A program made the translations under genes and the position numbers. Positions 33,762 through 42,824 of a stretch of 64,000 nt of DNA are shown piece by piece. Each line of letters starts with the position of its first letter. Position 1 is the stretch's first letter. The notes under the pieces were generated by a model. The model was given only the letters and a program-made list of their open reading frames with translations. It was not told the origin of the DNA and ran no database searches. Where the stretch lies: positions 42,582 through 106,581 of the forward strand of contig CAITUV010000002.1 of assembly GCA_903895725.1 (NCBI GenBank). The letters run 5' to 3'. The DNA is from an uncultured Myxococcales bacterium (lineage in GTDB: Bacteria; Myxococcota_A; UBA9042; CAIXZC01).

Positions 33762-35222
33762 ATGAAAAAGCTGTTGGCAGTTGTGATGGCGCTCGCTCTG
33801 GCGAGCTTCTTTGCTGCATCCTGCGGCGGCGAAGACACTGGGGAAGAGAAGGATTGCGTGAAGATTTGCGAAGGCAAGGATTGCGGCGATCTGGACGGCT
33901 GTAACTGCGGCACCTGCGGCGACGGCGAGACCTGCGAAGCCAACATGTGCAAGACCCCCGTGGCCCCCGGCTGCGAGGAGAAGTGCGCAGGCAAGGAATG
34001 CGGCACCGTCGAGGATTGCGACTGCGGCACCTGCGCCGAAGGCAAGACCTGCGATGCCAAGAACATGTGCGTGGACGCCGGCGACTGCACCGCGGCTTGC
34101 GAAGGCAAGGCTTGCGGCACGGTCGAGGGCTGCGACTGCGGCACCTGCGCCGACGGCACCGTCTGCAACGAAGTCACCTTCACCTGTGACTGCGTCCCGG
34201 TGTGCGACGGCAAGGAATGCGGCGATGACGGCTGCGGCGACGTCTGCGGCGAGTGCAAGACCAACGAGACCTGCTCGGCCGAGGGTGTCTGCGAGTGCAT
34301 CCCGAACTGCGAAGGCAAGGTCTGCGGCCCCGACATGTGCGGCGGCACCTGCGGCGAATGCAAGACCGACGGCTCCGAAGTCTGCCAGGAAGGCGCCTGC
34401 AAGCCGAAGGGCGAGTGCGTCGCCGACTTTGAAACTCCCGGTCTGAAGGTCAACACCATGGCAGTGGGCAAGGGCGGCCATGCCGGCGAGGCGCTGGACG
34501 TGGACGGTGACCCCGCCACCTGCGCTCCGGAAGGTGACTGCGAGGACGGTCTCAACAACATGCTGTCCGGCCTGCTCGGCCAGCTCGCCCAGTTCGTCGA
34601 CGCCGATGCGGAAATCGCCAAGGCGCTGGACGAAGGCACCATCGTTCTGCTTGCCGAAATGAAGGACATGAAGACCGACGGCACCGAGTTCACCATGAAC
34701 ATGTACATCGGCGACCCCGTTGCCGACAAGGCCACCTGCGACTACCAGGCTGCCGTGTGCGACTACACCGTGAAGCTGGACTCGCTGGACCCCGTGACCT
34801 GCGCTCCGATCATCACGTTCGACAACGCCACCATCACCGCTGGCGCTCTCAAGGCAGGCGGCCCGGACGCCATCTTCTCGGTCACCATCCCGATCCAGGA
34901 AGGCATCTCCCTGACCGTGACGGCCAACATGGCCCAGATCGTCGGCACCGTCGCCGGTGAAGGCGAGGCCATGACCCTTGCCGACGGCATCGTCGGCGGC
35001 GCGGTCCGGAAGGACAAGCTGATGGAAGCCGTGGACTACATCCCGGATGATGCCGGCCTGCCGGTCTCCAAGGACATGATCAAGAACCTTCTCGACATGT
35101 TCGTGAAGCCCGACGTCGACACCGACGACGACGGCGAGCTCGACGCCGCCTCCATTGGCATCAAGTTCGGCGCCATTGCCGGCAAGATCGGCGGCTTCAC
35201 TCCGGAAGAACCTGCTGAGTAA
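33762..35222 (+). CDS. Cysteine-rich repeat lipoprotein, probably abundant
   Basis: A 486-aa lipoprotein (lipobox AASC, Cys21). Residues 30-220 contain five or six modules of the type CxxxCEGKxCG...CDCGTCADGxxC, ending in DMCGGTCGEC. The remaining 265 residues are a Cys-poor, acidic, beta-strand-rich domain with no family I recognise. Codon use is extreme: GGC for Gly, GAC/GAG, AAG, TGC and ATC dominate far more than in neighbouring genes. Together with a good promoter and ribosome site this points to high expression. Possible roles are surface layer, adhesin or metal binding; none is shown by the sequence. Confidence 0.88.
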   Translation: MKKLLAVVMALALASFFAASCGGEDTGEEKDCVKICEGKDCGDLDGCNCGTCGDGETCEANMCKTPVAPGCEEKCAGKECGTVEDCDCGTCAEGKTCDAKNMCVDAGDCTAACEGKACGTVEGCDCGTCADGTVCNEVTFTCDCVPVCDGKECGDDGCGDVCGECKTNETCSAEGVCECIPNCEGKVCGPDMCGGTCGECKTDGSEVCQEGACKPKGECVADFETPGLKVNTMAVGKGGHAGEALDVDGDPATCAPEGDCEDGLNNMLSGLLGQLAQFVDADAEIAKALDEGTIVLLAEMKDMKTDGTEFTMNMYIGDPVADKATCDYQAAVCDYTVKLDSLDPVTCAPIITFDNATITAGALKAGGPDAIFSVTIPIQEGISLTVTANMAQIVGTVAGEGEAMTLADGIVGGAVRKDKLMEAVDYIPDDAGLPVSKDMIKNLLDMFVKPDVDTDDDGELDAASIGIKFGAIAGKIGGFTPEEPAE

Positions 35223-35285
35223 GGCAGGTAGGAACTCCCGCAGGGGCGGCTCCGGCCGTTCCCGCTCCAACCTCCAGAAACCAGC

Positions 35286-36935
35286 TTGACCCACAAACCC
35301 AACCAGCGCCGTTCTCGAGAGCGAGGCGGAATCGATCTGCTCGGCAGCGAATCCCGCCCCGTCGTCGTGGACGCACCGGTCCGGGCCGGACTACTCTGGT
35401 CGGACCGCTACGACAGCGCCATGGGCTCACTGGGGTTCCAGTGGACGTGGGAGCGGTTCAACGTGCCGCACGTGGTCTCGTGCGAGCGGTTCTTCCGGGT
35501 CACTCCGGAATCGGCGGGAGGGGGCAGCGGTCGGGGGGACTCGGGGGGAAGTCGGGGCCGCTTCGCTGCGAGAGGGGGCCGCTTCCAGCGCAAAGACGGG
35601 CGGTCCGGTGCTCCTGCCCACGGCGGTCCCGTGTCGTTCGAGTCGGGGCGGCCGCTGGGAGGGTGCGACCTGCTGCTTGCCAGCATCAGCTACGAGCTGG
35701 ACTTCCCGCACCTGGTGCGGATGCTGGCTGCCGGGGGTGCGGAGCCTCTGCGGAGCCGGCGCTCTCCCGATGAGCCTGCGCTGGTCATCGGCGGGCCGCT
35801 CACCCGCGCCAACCCGTTGCCGCTCGCAGCCATCGCCGACGTGGTCGTGGTCGGGGACGGTGAGCCGGCCGTGGCCGCGCTCGTCGCCCATATCCAGGGC
35901 GGCGGGATGACCGACGCACACTCGGTGGTCGATGCGCTGCGGGGGGTGCCCGGGGCATGGATTCCATCGGAGTCCCCCGTCCCCCCCCCATCGTTCGAAG
36001 CGGAGGCCGGGGTGCTTCCTGTCGTCTCCGCTGTGGCGACCCCGCACAGTGCGTTTCCCGACCTCCACCTGGTCGAGATTTCCCGCGGCTGCCCGAAGAG
36101 CTGCACCTTCTGCCTGGGCCGGAGGCCGGATCCCGTGGGTCTGCCGGAATCTGGAAGCACGCTCCCCATCGACCCGGGGGGCCCAACTCCGGCAGATGCC
36201 TCGGCGACCATCGTCCGTCGACCATCGTCCATTCGTTCCCCCTTCCTCCGCTTCGCTCCGACCGAGTCCATCCTGTCTGCGCTCCCTTCCGACGGCAAGG
36301 GGGCGGGGATCATCGGTGCTGCGCTGAGCTACCACCCGGGGCTCGCCGTGATCCTGGAATCTCTCGCTTCTCGTGGGCTCAAGGCCGGCCTTTCCAGCCT
36401 GCGGGCCGACCGCATGACTTCGGAGTTGGCCGCCCTGCTCAAGGCAACCGGCGGCGAGGTGCTCACCGTGGCAGCGGACGGGATTTCGGAGCGGGTCCGC
36501 AGCGAGCTTCGCAAGGACGTGACCGAGGCCGATCTCGTCAAGAGTGCCGAGCTCGCGCGGGATGCAGGAATCCACGCTCTGAAAATCTATGCCATGGTGG
36601 GGCTGCCCGGCGAGACGGAAGACGACGTGCTCGAGTTTGCCGGGCTGCTCAACCGACTCAACACGCAACTGCCCGTGATTGCAAGCCTTTCCGTCTTCGT
36701 CCCGAAGAAGGGGACACCGCTGGAGCACGCCCCGTTCGGTCCCGTCGATCGGGTCTCGGACCGACTCCAGATGTTGCGGCGGCACTGCTCCGGCGGGATC
36801 CGTATCAACCGGGTCTCTGCCCGAGAGGCGATGCTCCAGTGGCTGTATGATCATGCCTCGGTCGAGGATGGCGAGCGCATGGTGCTGTCTGCGCTGGCGG
36901 GCCAGGACGATCTGCGGGTGTTTCGAGGACAGTAG
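35286..36935 (+). CDS. Radical SAM protein with B12-type N-domain and in-frame insertions
   Basis: A 549-aa radical SAM protein of the group with a degenerate cobalamin-type N-terminus (RAGLLWSDRYDSAMGSLGFQ). The cluster motif is EISRGCPKSCTFC (Cys269, Cys273, Cys276), followed by LTVAADGISERVR and KIYAMVGLPGETEDDV. Two stretches look inserted: Gly/Arg-rich residues about 76-115, and about 281-322 directly after the cluster cysteines, where homologues normally continue within a few residues. The start is uncertain: the open frame begins at a TTG without a good ribosome site, and an internal GTG near codon 28 is possible. Function unknown; related proteins act in tRNA or small-molecule modification. 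Confidence 0.8.
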   Translation: MTHKPNQRRSRERGGIDLLGSESRPVVVDAPVRAGLLWSDRYDSAMGSLGFQWTWERFNVPHVVSCERFFRVTPESAGGGSGRGDSGGSRGRFAARGGRFQRKDGRSGAPAHGGPVSFESGRPLGGCDLLLASISYELDFPHLVRMLAAGGAEPLRSRRSPDEPALVIGGPLTRANPLPLAAIADVVVVGDGEPAVAALVAHIQGGGMTDAHSVVDALRGVPGAWIPSESPVPPPSFEAEAGVLPVVSAVATPHSAFPDLHLVEISRGCPKSCTFCLGRRPDPVGLPESGSTLPIDPGGPTPADASATIVRRPSSIRSPFLRFAPTESILSALPSDGKGAGIIGAALSYHPGLAVILESLASRGLKAGLSSLRADRMTSELAALLKATGGEVLTVAADGISERVRSELRKDVTEADLVKSAELARDAGIHALKIYAMVGLPGETEDDVLEFAGLLNRLNTQLPVIASLSVFVPKKGTPLEHAPFGPVDRVSDRLQMLRRHCSGGIRINRVSAREAMLQWLYDHASVEDGERMVLSALAGQDDLRVFRGQ

Positions 36936-37029
36936 ACCCCGACGGGCAAGAGGAGCGGACAGGCGACCCTTCATCATTCTGTCGCTGGTTGCCAGCCGGC
37001 CCGTCTCCTCGGGTCCGACCAAGCGCGGA

Positions 37030-38124
37030 TCACAACCCCAGCTCGACGACGGCCAGCACGGGCTTGACCAGGTTGGTCACGTACAATGCGGTCGGAGAGA
37101 ACCCCTCCCCCTGTCCCCAGGCCAGGCTGGCAATACCCACAATCCCCAATCCAGAGGGATCCTTGGCCACTCCGACCAGGTCATTTCCGGTCCAGGCGTA
37201 CAGGGTGCCGGTCCCGAAGCCGGCCACGAACACGGTTCCGTCTGGGGACACCGCAAGCCCGTCCGCAACGGCCAGGTCCTTGGAATCGCAAACGACCTCC
37301 ACCGGCCCGGGGGCTCCCTGGTCGTCCAGCTCCGCCTTCAGCAGGCTACCCGGATCGGTCGACGTGAAGTAGAGCACGGCCCCGTCCGGCGAGAAGGCCA
37401 GCCCGTTGGCGTAGACTACGTCCGGCACGACGACCTCGGGGTGTCCTTCCGCGTCCAGGCGCCCGACGTACCCTGGCTCACCGTCCGTCTGGCTGCCGGA
37501 CGACGTGAACCACAGGCTTCCTTCCGAGTCGAACAGCAACGTATTGGGGGCCACGATGCCGTCGAGGAAGACTTCCACCTCGGGCGAATCGCCGAGGAGC
37601 ACACGTTCGACCCGATTGGCCGAGTAGCGGCAGACGTAGAGGGCCCCGTCCGGTCCGTGGGCAAGCCCCGCAGTGCCGGCCAGCACCCCTTCCTCCACGG
37701 GCAGAAGATCCACGTACGCCTCGACGTTGCCGGCAGCGTCCATCCGGTACACTTTGCCGTCGACGCCACCAAGAAAGAGGCTCCCCTTCCCGTCAAAGGC
37801 CAACCCCTCCACGGCGGCAGGAAGGCTGTCGGACAGGAGCACCGGCACGACGGGGGATTCGGGAAGATGGATCACGGCTGAGTCTGCCGCTGCATCCGAC
37901 GGGCCGCCATCCGGCACATGGAGGTCCATGCGGCCTTCCGCTCCCGACGCGTCCGCCTCGGTCCCATCGGGCCCTTCGCCGGTCTCGGAACGGCCGGCCC
38001 CGTCCTCGACGAGCCCGGCATCGGTTGCTTCCTTCCCCGAGCCGCACCCCCCCCCAGCGCTCCAGGGCAACACCAGGACGACGACCAGGAATCCGACACG
38101 ACACGACCCGTTGAGAGTTCTCAT
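37030..38124 (-). CDS. SMP-30/gluconolactonase-like beta-propeller lipoprotein
   Basis: A 364-aa lipoprotein (Cys27 after a Gly-rich GGGC box) with an acidic D/G/P-rich linker to about residue 95. A six-bladed propeller follows: VEGLAFDGKGSLFLGGVDGKVYR, GTAGLAHGPDGALYVCRY, PNTLLFDSEGSLWFTSS, ANGLAFSPDGAVLYFT and DGLAVSPDGTVFVAGF are the successive blades. Members bind Ca and may hydrolyse lactones, but many secreted ones are only binding scaffolds. No operon partner is evident; it is divergent from the SUMF-type gene with a 200-bp gap in which I see no convincing promoter. Confidence 0.86.
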   Translation of the reverse strand: MRTLNGSCRVGFLVVVLVLPWSAGGGCGSGKEATDAGLVEDGAGRSETGEGPDGTEADASGAEGRMDLHVPDGGPSDAAADSAVIHLPESPVVPVLLSDSLPAAVEGLAFDGKGSLFLGGVDGKVYRMDAAGNVEAYVDLLPVEEGVLAGTAGLAHGPDGALYVCRYSANRVERVLLGDSPEVEVFLDGIVAPNTLLFDSEGSLWFTSSGSQTDGEPGYVGRLDAEGHPEVVVPDVVYANGLAFSPDGAVLYFTSTDPGSLLKAELDDQGAPGPVEVVCDSKDLAVADGLAVSPDGTVFVAGFGTGTLYAWTGNDLVGVAKDPSGLGIVGIASLAWGQGEGFSPTALYVTNLVKPVLAVVELGL

Positions 38125-38324
38125 GCGGCCTCCACCGAAAATCGGCCCGATACTACCACGAGCTTACGGGCGATGCACAACGGCGACGATTCGCCACCCG
38201 AATGTCAGGGGCGACGGCGCTGGACTGGGGCGCTGGACGCCAGCCGACTGCCGGGGAAAATCGTCTCCTTTCCCCCCTTTCCTGTCGATGGTATGCTGGG
38301 CATCCAGGTGCGGAGGTAGGAACC

Positions 38325-39656
38325 ATGCGAATGCTGCCTGCTGGCGTTTTGGCATTGCTGATGCTGGGTATGAGCGGGAACGTGGCCGGCCAGGAGAGGC
38401 CCCGAGTGCTGGCGGTGCTGGCCATCGAGGACGAGCAGGGCAAGCTGAAGGCCGACGATGTCGCCGCGGCCGGGGATTTCCTGAGGGCCACGCTGGCCCG
38501 GGATTCCCGATACTCCGTCATCGACAAAGGGCGACAGGAGGAGAAGAGGCGGGCCGTCCTGTCCGAGATGAAGAAGGAATCCCAGGAGCTGCACTTCGAC
38601 GAGAAATACCGGGTGCGCCTCGGCCGCGAGCTGGCGGCCGATTCCGTGCTGGCCTGCTCAGTGGCTGCCATCGGGAAGACGTGCACGATGACGTGCGAGC
38701 AGTACACCATCGAAACCGGCGTGGCCGAGGCGGGTGCCACCGCAGAGTTCCCCTGCGATGCCGACGGCCTGCTTTCCGGCGTGAAGCAGGTGGCCAAGGA
38801 CCTTCTCGAGAAGGCCGGAAAGCCTCGGGCGGGGGCATCCGGAGACGGACAGCTGGGCGGTCCCGCAGCGGAGAAGGGAAACATCATCAAGTCGTCCGCT
38901 GGCATCGTGCTGGCGGAGATTCCGGCGGGGTGTTTCATGATGGGCTCGCCCGAAGGGGAGGCGGAGCAGAAGGGGGACGAGTACCAGCACAAGGCCTGCC
39001 TGACGAAAGGCTTCTACATGGCCACGACCGAGGTGACGCAAGGGCAGTGGTCGGCCATCGTGGGTCGGAATCCATCCATGCACGCAAGCGGTGGTGCCAG
39101 CTGCCCGGTCGAGAACGTGTCCTGGGAGGAAGCGGTTGCGTTCTGCAACAAGCTCTCGGACAAGGACGGGCTTCCACGCTGCTACAAGACCGACGGCCTG
39201 GTGCCGGAGCTGGCGGCAGGGTGCACGGGCTACCGCCTGCCGACCGAGGCGGAGTGGGAGTACGCCGCCCGTGCCGGGACTACGTCGCCCTTCTCGACGG
39301 GGAGCTGCATCTCGAGCCTGGACCAGGCCAACTACGATGGCCGATATCCGCTGGCCGGTTGCGACATCGGCAAGACCCGGAGCAAGACCGTGTCCGTGGG
39401 GACGTTTGCAGCCAACGCGTTGGGACTGTTCGACATGTGCGGCAACGTCTCCGAGTGGGTATGGGACCTGTACGGAGACTATCCGCTGCGTGAGGTCACG
39501 GATCCGCACGGGCCGGAGATGGGGACGGGCCGCGTGCTCCGCGGCGGGGCATTCGATTCGGGGGCGGGCAAGTGCCGCTCTGCCAATCGCGAGCAGGGAG
39601 CGGCAGGGTTTCGTGCGCCCGACGTCGGCTTCCGCGTGGTCCGGACCGTGAAGTAG
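38325..39656 (+). CDS. Exported SUMF1/FGE-sulfatase-family protein with CsgG-like N-domain
   Basis: A 443-aa exported protein. A signal peptide ends near VAGQ. Residues 25-170 resemble the CsgG/LpoB-type lipoprotein domain (VLAVLAIEDEQGKLKADDV, YSVIDKGRQEEKRR). Residues 200-443 are a SUMF1 domain: GCFMMGSPEGEAEQ, MATTEVTQGQWSAIVG, YRLPTEAEWEYAARAG, DMCGNVSEWVWD, RVLRGGAF. The second active-site Cys of true formylglycine enzymes (GFRC) is GFRV here, so it is unlikely to make formylglycine. GGAGGTAGG places the start at 38325. It converges on a CsgG/LpoB-like lipoprotein gene 4 bases away. Confidence 0.86.
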   Translation: MRMLPAGVLALLMLGMSGNVAGQERPRVLAVLAIEDEQGKLKADDVAAAGDFLRATLARDSRYSVIDKGRQEEKRRAVLSEMKKESQELHFDEKYRVRLGRELAADSVLACSVAAIGKTCTMTCEQYTIETGVAEAGATAEFPCDADGLLSGVKQVAKDLLEKAGKPRAGASGDGQLGGPAAEKGNIIKSSAGIVLAEIPAGCFMMGSPEGEAEQKGDEYQHKACLTKGFYMATTEVTQGQWSAIVGRNPSMHASGGASCPVENVSWEEAVAFCNKLSDKDGLPRCYKTDGLVPELAAGCTGYRLPTEAEWEYAARAGTTSPFSTGSCISSLDQANYDGRYPLAGCDIGKTRSKTVSVGTFAANALGLFDMCGNVSEWVWDLYGDYPLREVTDPHGPEMGTGRVLRGGAFDSGAGKCRSANREQGAAGFRAPDVGFRVVRTVK

Positions 39657-39660
39657 CGCC

Positions 39661-40626
39661 CTACTTGATTACTGCTTCCGAGCCGATGTGGACGTTGGAG
39701 GAGTAGGACTCGTAGGCTTCCCGGGTCTGGGCGACGAGCACGGCCGTCGATGCCTCGGGGAACACGTTGATCACCACGAATTCTGCCAGGTACTTGTAGA
39801 CGCCGGTCTTGGGGTCACGCGTGATGACGTACCCGGTGAATCCCTGCTTGATGCCGTGATTCTGTCCCACGCCGAGCGTAATCAGGTAGCGGTCGATGCC
39901 CGTGATCTTGAACGTCTGCTGAGTGAAGTCCTTGAACTCCGCCTTGATCTTCGAAGCAATGGCCTCGATGTCCTCCCGGTTCAGCATGACGCTGGACTGG
40001 TCCGCGTTGGTCGTGAACCGGACCTTGCCGCTGGTTCCGTAGATCACGAGCTCGGAGATGCCCAGGTCCAGCCCGACGGCCTTGGCCACCTTCTCGTCGG
40101 CCAGCATGGCGTTGACAATGCGGAGGTCGCACTGGAAGTACCCGTCCGTTCCTTCCATGTTGATGGACGTGATGTACCCCAGGAGGATCCCGTCCACGGT
40201 GCCCTGCACGTTCTGGTACTGGCTCCTTGTTGCCGCGGAAAGCCCGGTTGCCACGAGGTGCTTGGTCGTGGTCTTGGTCTCCTTCTCCTTTTCCTTCTCC
40301 TCGACAGCGGTCTCGACCATGGTCTCCTGGTCCAGATCCTGGCGATCATAGAGCTCGAACCGGCCGACTCGGAACAGCTCGGTGGTGAGCATGTCGGCCA
40401 CGCCGTCCACGACGAGCCGGGCCTTGTCCGTCTGGTCGATGAACGTGAGCACCGCGATCTTGAACTTCTGCGACCGGGGTACGAACGACTCGGCCACCCG
40501 CCAGTTGCTGAACAGCGGCGGCTGGGAAGTGACGGCGATCTTCATGACCGGCACGGGAGAGCAGGCGACAGCCACGAGGCCGGCAAGCAGGCAGCCGCAG
40601 ACAACGCTCGAGATGACCTTCTTCAT
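39661..40626 (-). CDS. CsgG/LpoB-like lipoprotein
   Basis: A 321-aa lipoprotein (Cys22, VAVAC) with the nucleotide-independent Rossmann-like fold of CsgG/LpoB proteins: FKIAVLTFIDQTDKARLVVDGV, LTTELFRVGRFELYDRQDL, GTVDGILLGYITSINM, and a C-terminal beta domain. An acidic/basic EEKEKEKETKTTTK stretch interrupts it near residue 115, where CsgG proteins form the membrane hairpin. Relatives build outer-membrane secretion pores or activate peptidoglycan synthases; which applies is unclear. AAAGGAGG positions the ATG. It follows, 13 bases downstream, a lipoprotein that may be its partner. Confidence 0.82.
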   Translation of the reverse strand: MKKVISSVVCGCLLAGLVAVACSPVPVMKIAVTSQPPLFSNWRVAESFVPRSQKFKIAVLTFIDQTDKARLVVDGVADMLTTELFRVGRFELYDRQDLDQETMVETAVEEKEKEKETKTTTKHLVATGLSAATRSQYQNVQGTVDGILLGYITSINMEGTDGYFQCDLRIVNAMLADEKVAKAVGLDLGISELVIYGTSGKVRFTTNADQSSVMLNREDIEAIASKIKAEFKDFTQQTFKITGIDRYLITLGVGQNHGIKQGFTGYVITRDPKTGVYKYLAEFVVINVFPEASTAVLVAQTREAYESYSSNVHIGSEAVIK

Positions 40627-40639
40627 GTTCGGCCTCCTT

Positions 40640-41596
40640 TCACTCGTCACGGGTGGCACGGCGAACCTTGTCCGTGTTCTTGCCCAGCTTCTCCATCTCA
40701 CGGACCGAGGCCAGAGCGAAATTCGCCATCTGCGGATCGTGCACGGTCTGCCCGGCCTTGCGCCAGAAGGCCAGCGCTGCGTCACGGCGCCCCTGGCGGG
40801 CCAATGCATAGCCACACCAGGTCAGGATCGGCGTGTCGTAGATGTTCTCTCCCGTCGAGAGCTCGTCCCACCACTGGTGGCACGACTGGATCACGTCGCG
40901 GCCCACGAGCACGTCGAACTCGAGCTGGACCAGGTTGTAGGTCCAGTTGTCGAGCGACTGCTTGAGCACCGCCATGAGCCCGGGCAGCTGTCCCGAGCTC
41001 ACGTCTTCGAGCATGCCTTCGAGCGTCTTCATGGGCTTCTTCATGTAGTTGACCGAGCAGCCGAGCTTGGCGACTCCCTCGTGGATGTCCATGAGGACCC
41101 GAGCATAGTAGAGCACGGTGAGGCCCTGCTGGACGGCAAGGCGAAGCGCCATCTTGTCGTGAGAGATCTCGGAGTGCAGGGCCCGGTAGTCCTGGAAGCG
41201 GGCATAGGCCTTCTCTGCGTCCCGGAATATGCTGTCGTAGAGCTCGATCACGCTCTCGATGTCACTGAAGTTGGGCGTCTCCATGTGCCCGGGGATCTCG
41301 ATCGTGGCCAGGTAGTTGTCACCATCTTCCTCCCGTTCCACGCTCCAGGAGGCATCCGGCATGCACACGTAGCGGAAACGGATTTCCTTCTGGCGGGAAT
41401 ACGCCTTCTCCGCGCTCCCGCTGACTTCGGCCCGGTAGACCCCCTGCTGGTCGTCGAACGAGGAGCGTTTGATCGGCTGGTACTGTGCCTTCTGCTCCGG
41501 TCCCTTGGGCAGGTTCCAGCTATAGTGGGAGGAACAGGCGGACAATGCCACCAGCGTCCCGAGCGCCAGCAATCCCGCCAATCGAGCGTTCTTCAT
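40640..41596 (-). CDS. Helical envelope lipoprotein upstream of the CsgG-like gene
   Basis: A 318-aa lipoprotein (lipobox LSAC, Cys21) that I do not assign to a family. After a beta-rich first third (RYVCMPDASWSVEREEDG), it is mainly alpha-helical with TPR-like spacing near the C-terminus (LARQGRRDAALAFWRKAG). Its distance to the CsgG/LpoB-like gene, 13 bases, suggests the two proteins act together in the outer membrane, like the GNA1162/CsgG-type pairs of lipoproteins in Gram-negative bacteria (inference). GCAGGAGGCAGC precedes the ATG at 41596. Confidence 0.78.
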   Translation of the reverse strand: MKNARLAGLLALGTLVALSACSSHYSWNLPKGPEQKAQYQPIKRSSFDDQQGVYRAEVSGSAEKAYSRQKEIRFRYVCMPDASWSVEREEDGDNYLATIEIPGHMETPNFSDIESVIELYDSIFRDAEKAYARFQDYRALHSEISHDKMALRLAVQQGLTVLYYARVLMDIHEGVAKLGCSVNYMKKPMKTLEGMLEDVSSGQLPGLMAVLKQSLDNWTYNLVQLEFDVLVGRDVIQSCHQWWDELSTGENIYDTPILTWCGYALARQGRRDAALAFWRKAGQTVHDPQMANFALASVREMEKLGKNTDKVRRATRDE

Positions 41597-41686
41597 GCTG
41601 CCTCCTGCAGTCAAGTGCGCACCTGACTCCCAGCCCCGGTCAATCTGCTTTCCGTTCACGTGCGCAATAGCTTCCGCAATTGCGCG

Positions 41687-41715
41687 TTGTATCAACAGAC
41701 GGAGCGGCCTGTCAA
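41687..41715 (-). promoter_or_regulatory. Promoter of the lipoprotein-CsgG-like operon
   Basis: Minus strand perfect -35 TTGACA (41715-41710). With 17 bp spacing the -10 is ATACAA (41692-41687), with 16 bp GATACA; both are imperfect. Confidence 0.5.
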
Positions 41716-41718
41716 GGA

Positions 41719-41747
41719 TTGCGCGGGTGCGCGAGCTTTGCTATCCT
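41719..41747 (+). promoter_or_regulatory. Extended -10 promoter of the PEGA-type gene
   Basis: TTGCGC (41719-41724), 17 bp, TATCCT (41742-41747) with TG one base upstream (TTGC before the box). It lies back to back with the leftward promoter at 41687-41715, 28 bases before the ATG at 41776. Confidence 0.45.
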
Positions 41748-41775
41748 CCCTTTCGCCACTCAAGGGAGGACCGGT

Positions 41776-42798
41776 ATGACGCGCGGCAGAAGATGGGGAA
41801 CACATCTGGCGACAGGACTGGCGGTGCTGCTCGGCGCAGCCGTCTCGCTCCCGGCGGCAGCCGTCCCCTCTGCGGGACGGGAGGCCAGAGCCCGCCAGGA
41901 CTTCATCCTGACCATCGAGACGGTACCGCCCGAGGCCATGGTCTCGGTGGACGATGGCGAGCCTCGTCCCGACTGCCCCACGTTCATGGTGACCGCAGGG
42001 CCGCATCGAGTGCGGGTGACTCTGGCCGGGTACAAGACGGTGGAGATGCAGGTCGACCTCACGGCGAGCAAGTTCCTCAATGTCACGCTCGAGAGGGACG
42101 ATGGGCAGGCCCCCCCTCCGGTGGACAAGCCCGCTCTCGCCTTTCCATTCGAGGAGGACTCCGGCAGCCCGGCTCCGACCGGTGACAACAGTGAGCCGGC
42201 ACCGACGACGGGGGACGACGACGTTTTCCCCCGTGACAGCGGCTCGACGTCTGAGACTGCGGGCTCGCCCGACAAGCCGGCGGACGGAGCCGCCCCGGGA
42301 ACCGGTGGCCAGAACACGAAGAGCTCGCCCGGGTGGAGCGCCGAGCCCAACCCCCTCTCCTCCGACTACTCGGCCGACGACAACGGGGCCGGCACGGAAC
42401 CAGCGGTTGACAACGACTCCGGGGAAGGTGGAGCAGACGTAACATCGTCCAAGGATCGCAGCCAGGCGGGCCGACTCGCCGGCTCCTGGATCCTCATCGG
42501 CACCGGATTGGCCCTGGTGGCCGGCGGTACGGCGCTCGCCGTTACCGGTGCCCTGGGCGAGGACGACGTGAAGAGCCATCACTCGTGGAGCATGACCAAG
42601 GCCACCGACGAATGGGATTCGATGCAGTCCCGGCAGAGCTGGGGAATATCGCTGGCCTGCATCGGGGGCGCTGCGGCTACGGGAGGCATCATCTGGCTCG
42701 TGGCCGGCAAGCCTGCCGACACGCGACGTTGGGAAGATTCGGCGTTCGTCGTTCCGCTGCCGGGCGGGGCTTCGCTCGGTTGGACGGTGTCGTTCTGA
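41776..42798 (+). CDS. PEGA-domain exported membrane protein
   Basis: A 340-aa protein with a signal peptide (to about AAAVPSA) and a PEGA-type beta domain at residues 40-110 (LTIETVPPEAMVSVDDGEP, TAGPHRVRVTLAGYKTVEM). A long disordered D/S/G/P-rich linker follows. Two hydrophobic segments near residues 235-260 and 290-310 (GSWILIGTGLALVAGGTALA; GISLACIGGAAATGGIIWL) are typical of the C-terminal domain in these Myxococcota-type proteins. The family is associated with envelope and S-layer-type surface functions. GGGAGGA precedes the ATG. Two further envelope genes follow on the same strand. Confidence 0.82.
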   Translation: MTRGRRWGTHLATGLAVLLGAAVSLPAAAVPSAGREARARQDFILTIETVPPEAMVSVDDGEPRPDCPTFMVTAGPHRVRVTLAGYKTVEMQVDLTASKFLNVTLERDDGQAPPPVDKPALAFPFEEDSGSPAPTGDNSEPAPTTGDDDVFPRDSGSTSETAGSPDKPADGAAPGTGGQNTKSSPGWSAEPNPLSSDYSADDNGAGTEPAVDNDSGEGGADVTSSKDRSQAGRLAGSWILIGTGLALVAGGTALAVTGALGEDDVKSHHSWSMTKATDEWDSMQSRQSWGISLACIGGAAATGGIIWLVAGKPADTRRWEDSAFVVPLPGGASLGWTVSF

Positions 42799-42824
42799 CA
42801 AACCGGAAGACGAGGAGACACGAT

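Noticed and set aside
33563..34735. N-terminal extension of the L,D-transpeptidase frame
   Set aside because: It is antisense to the abundant Cys-rich lipoprotein and would bury the strong ribosome site and lipoprotein signal at 33562.
38325..39656. SUMF-type protein as a formylglycine-generating enzyme
   Set aside because: The second catalytic cysteine (GFRC) is replaced (GFRV), no sulfatase gene is present, and the protein is exported.
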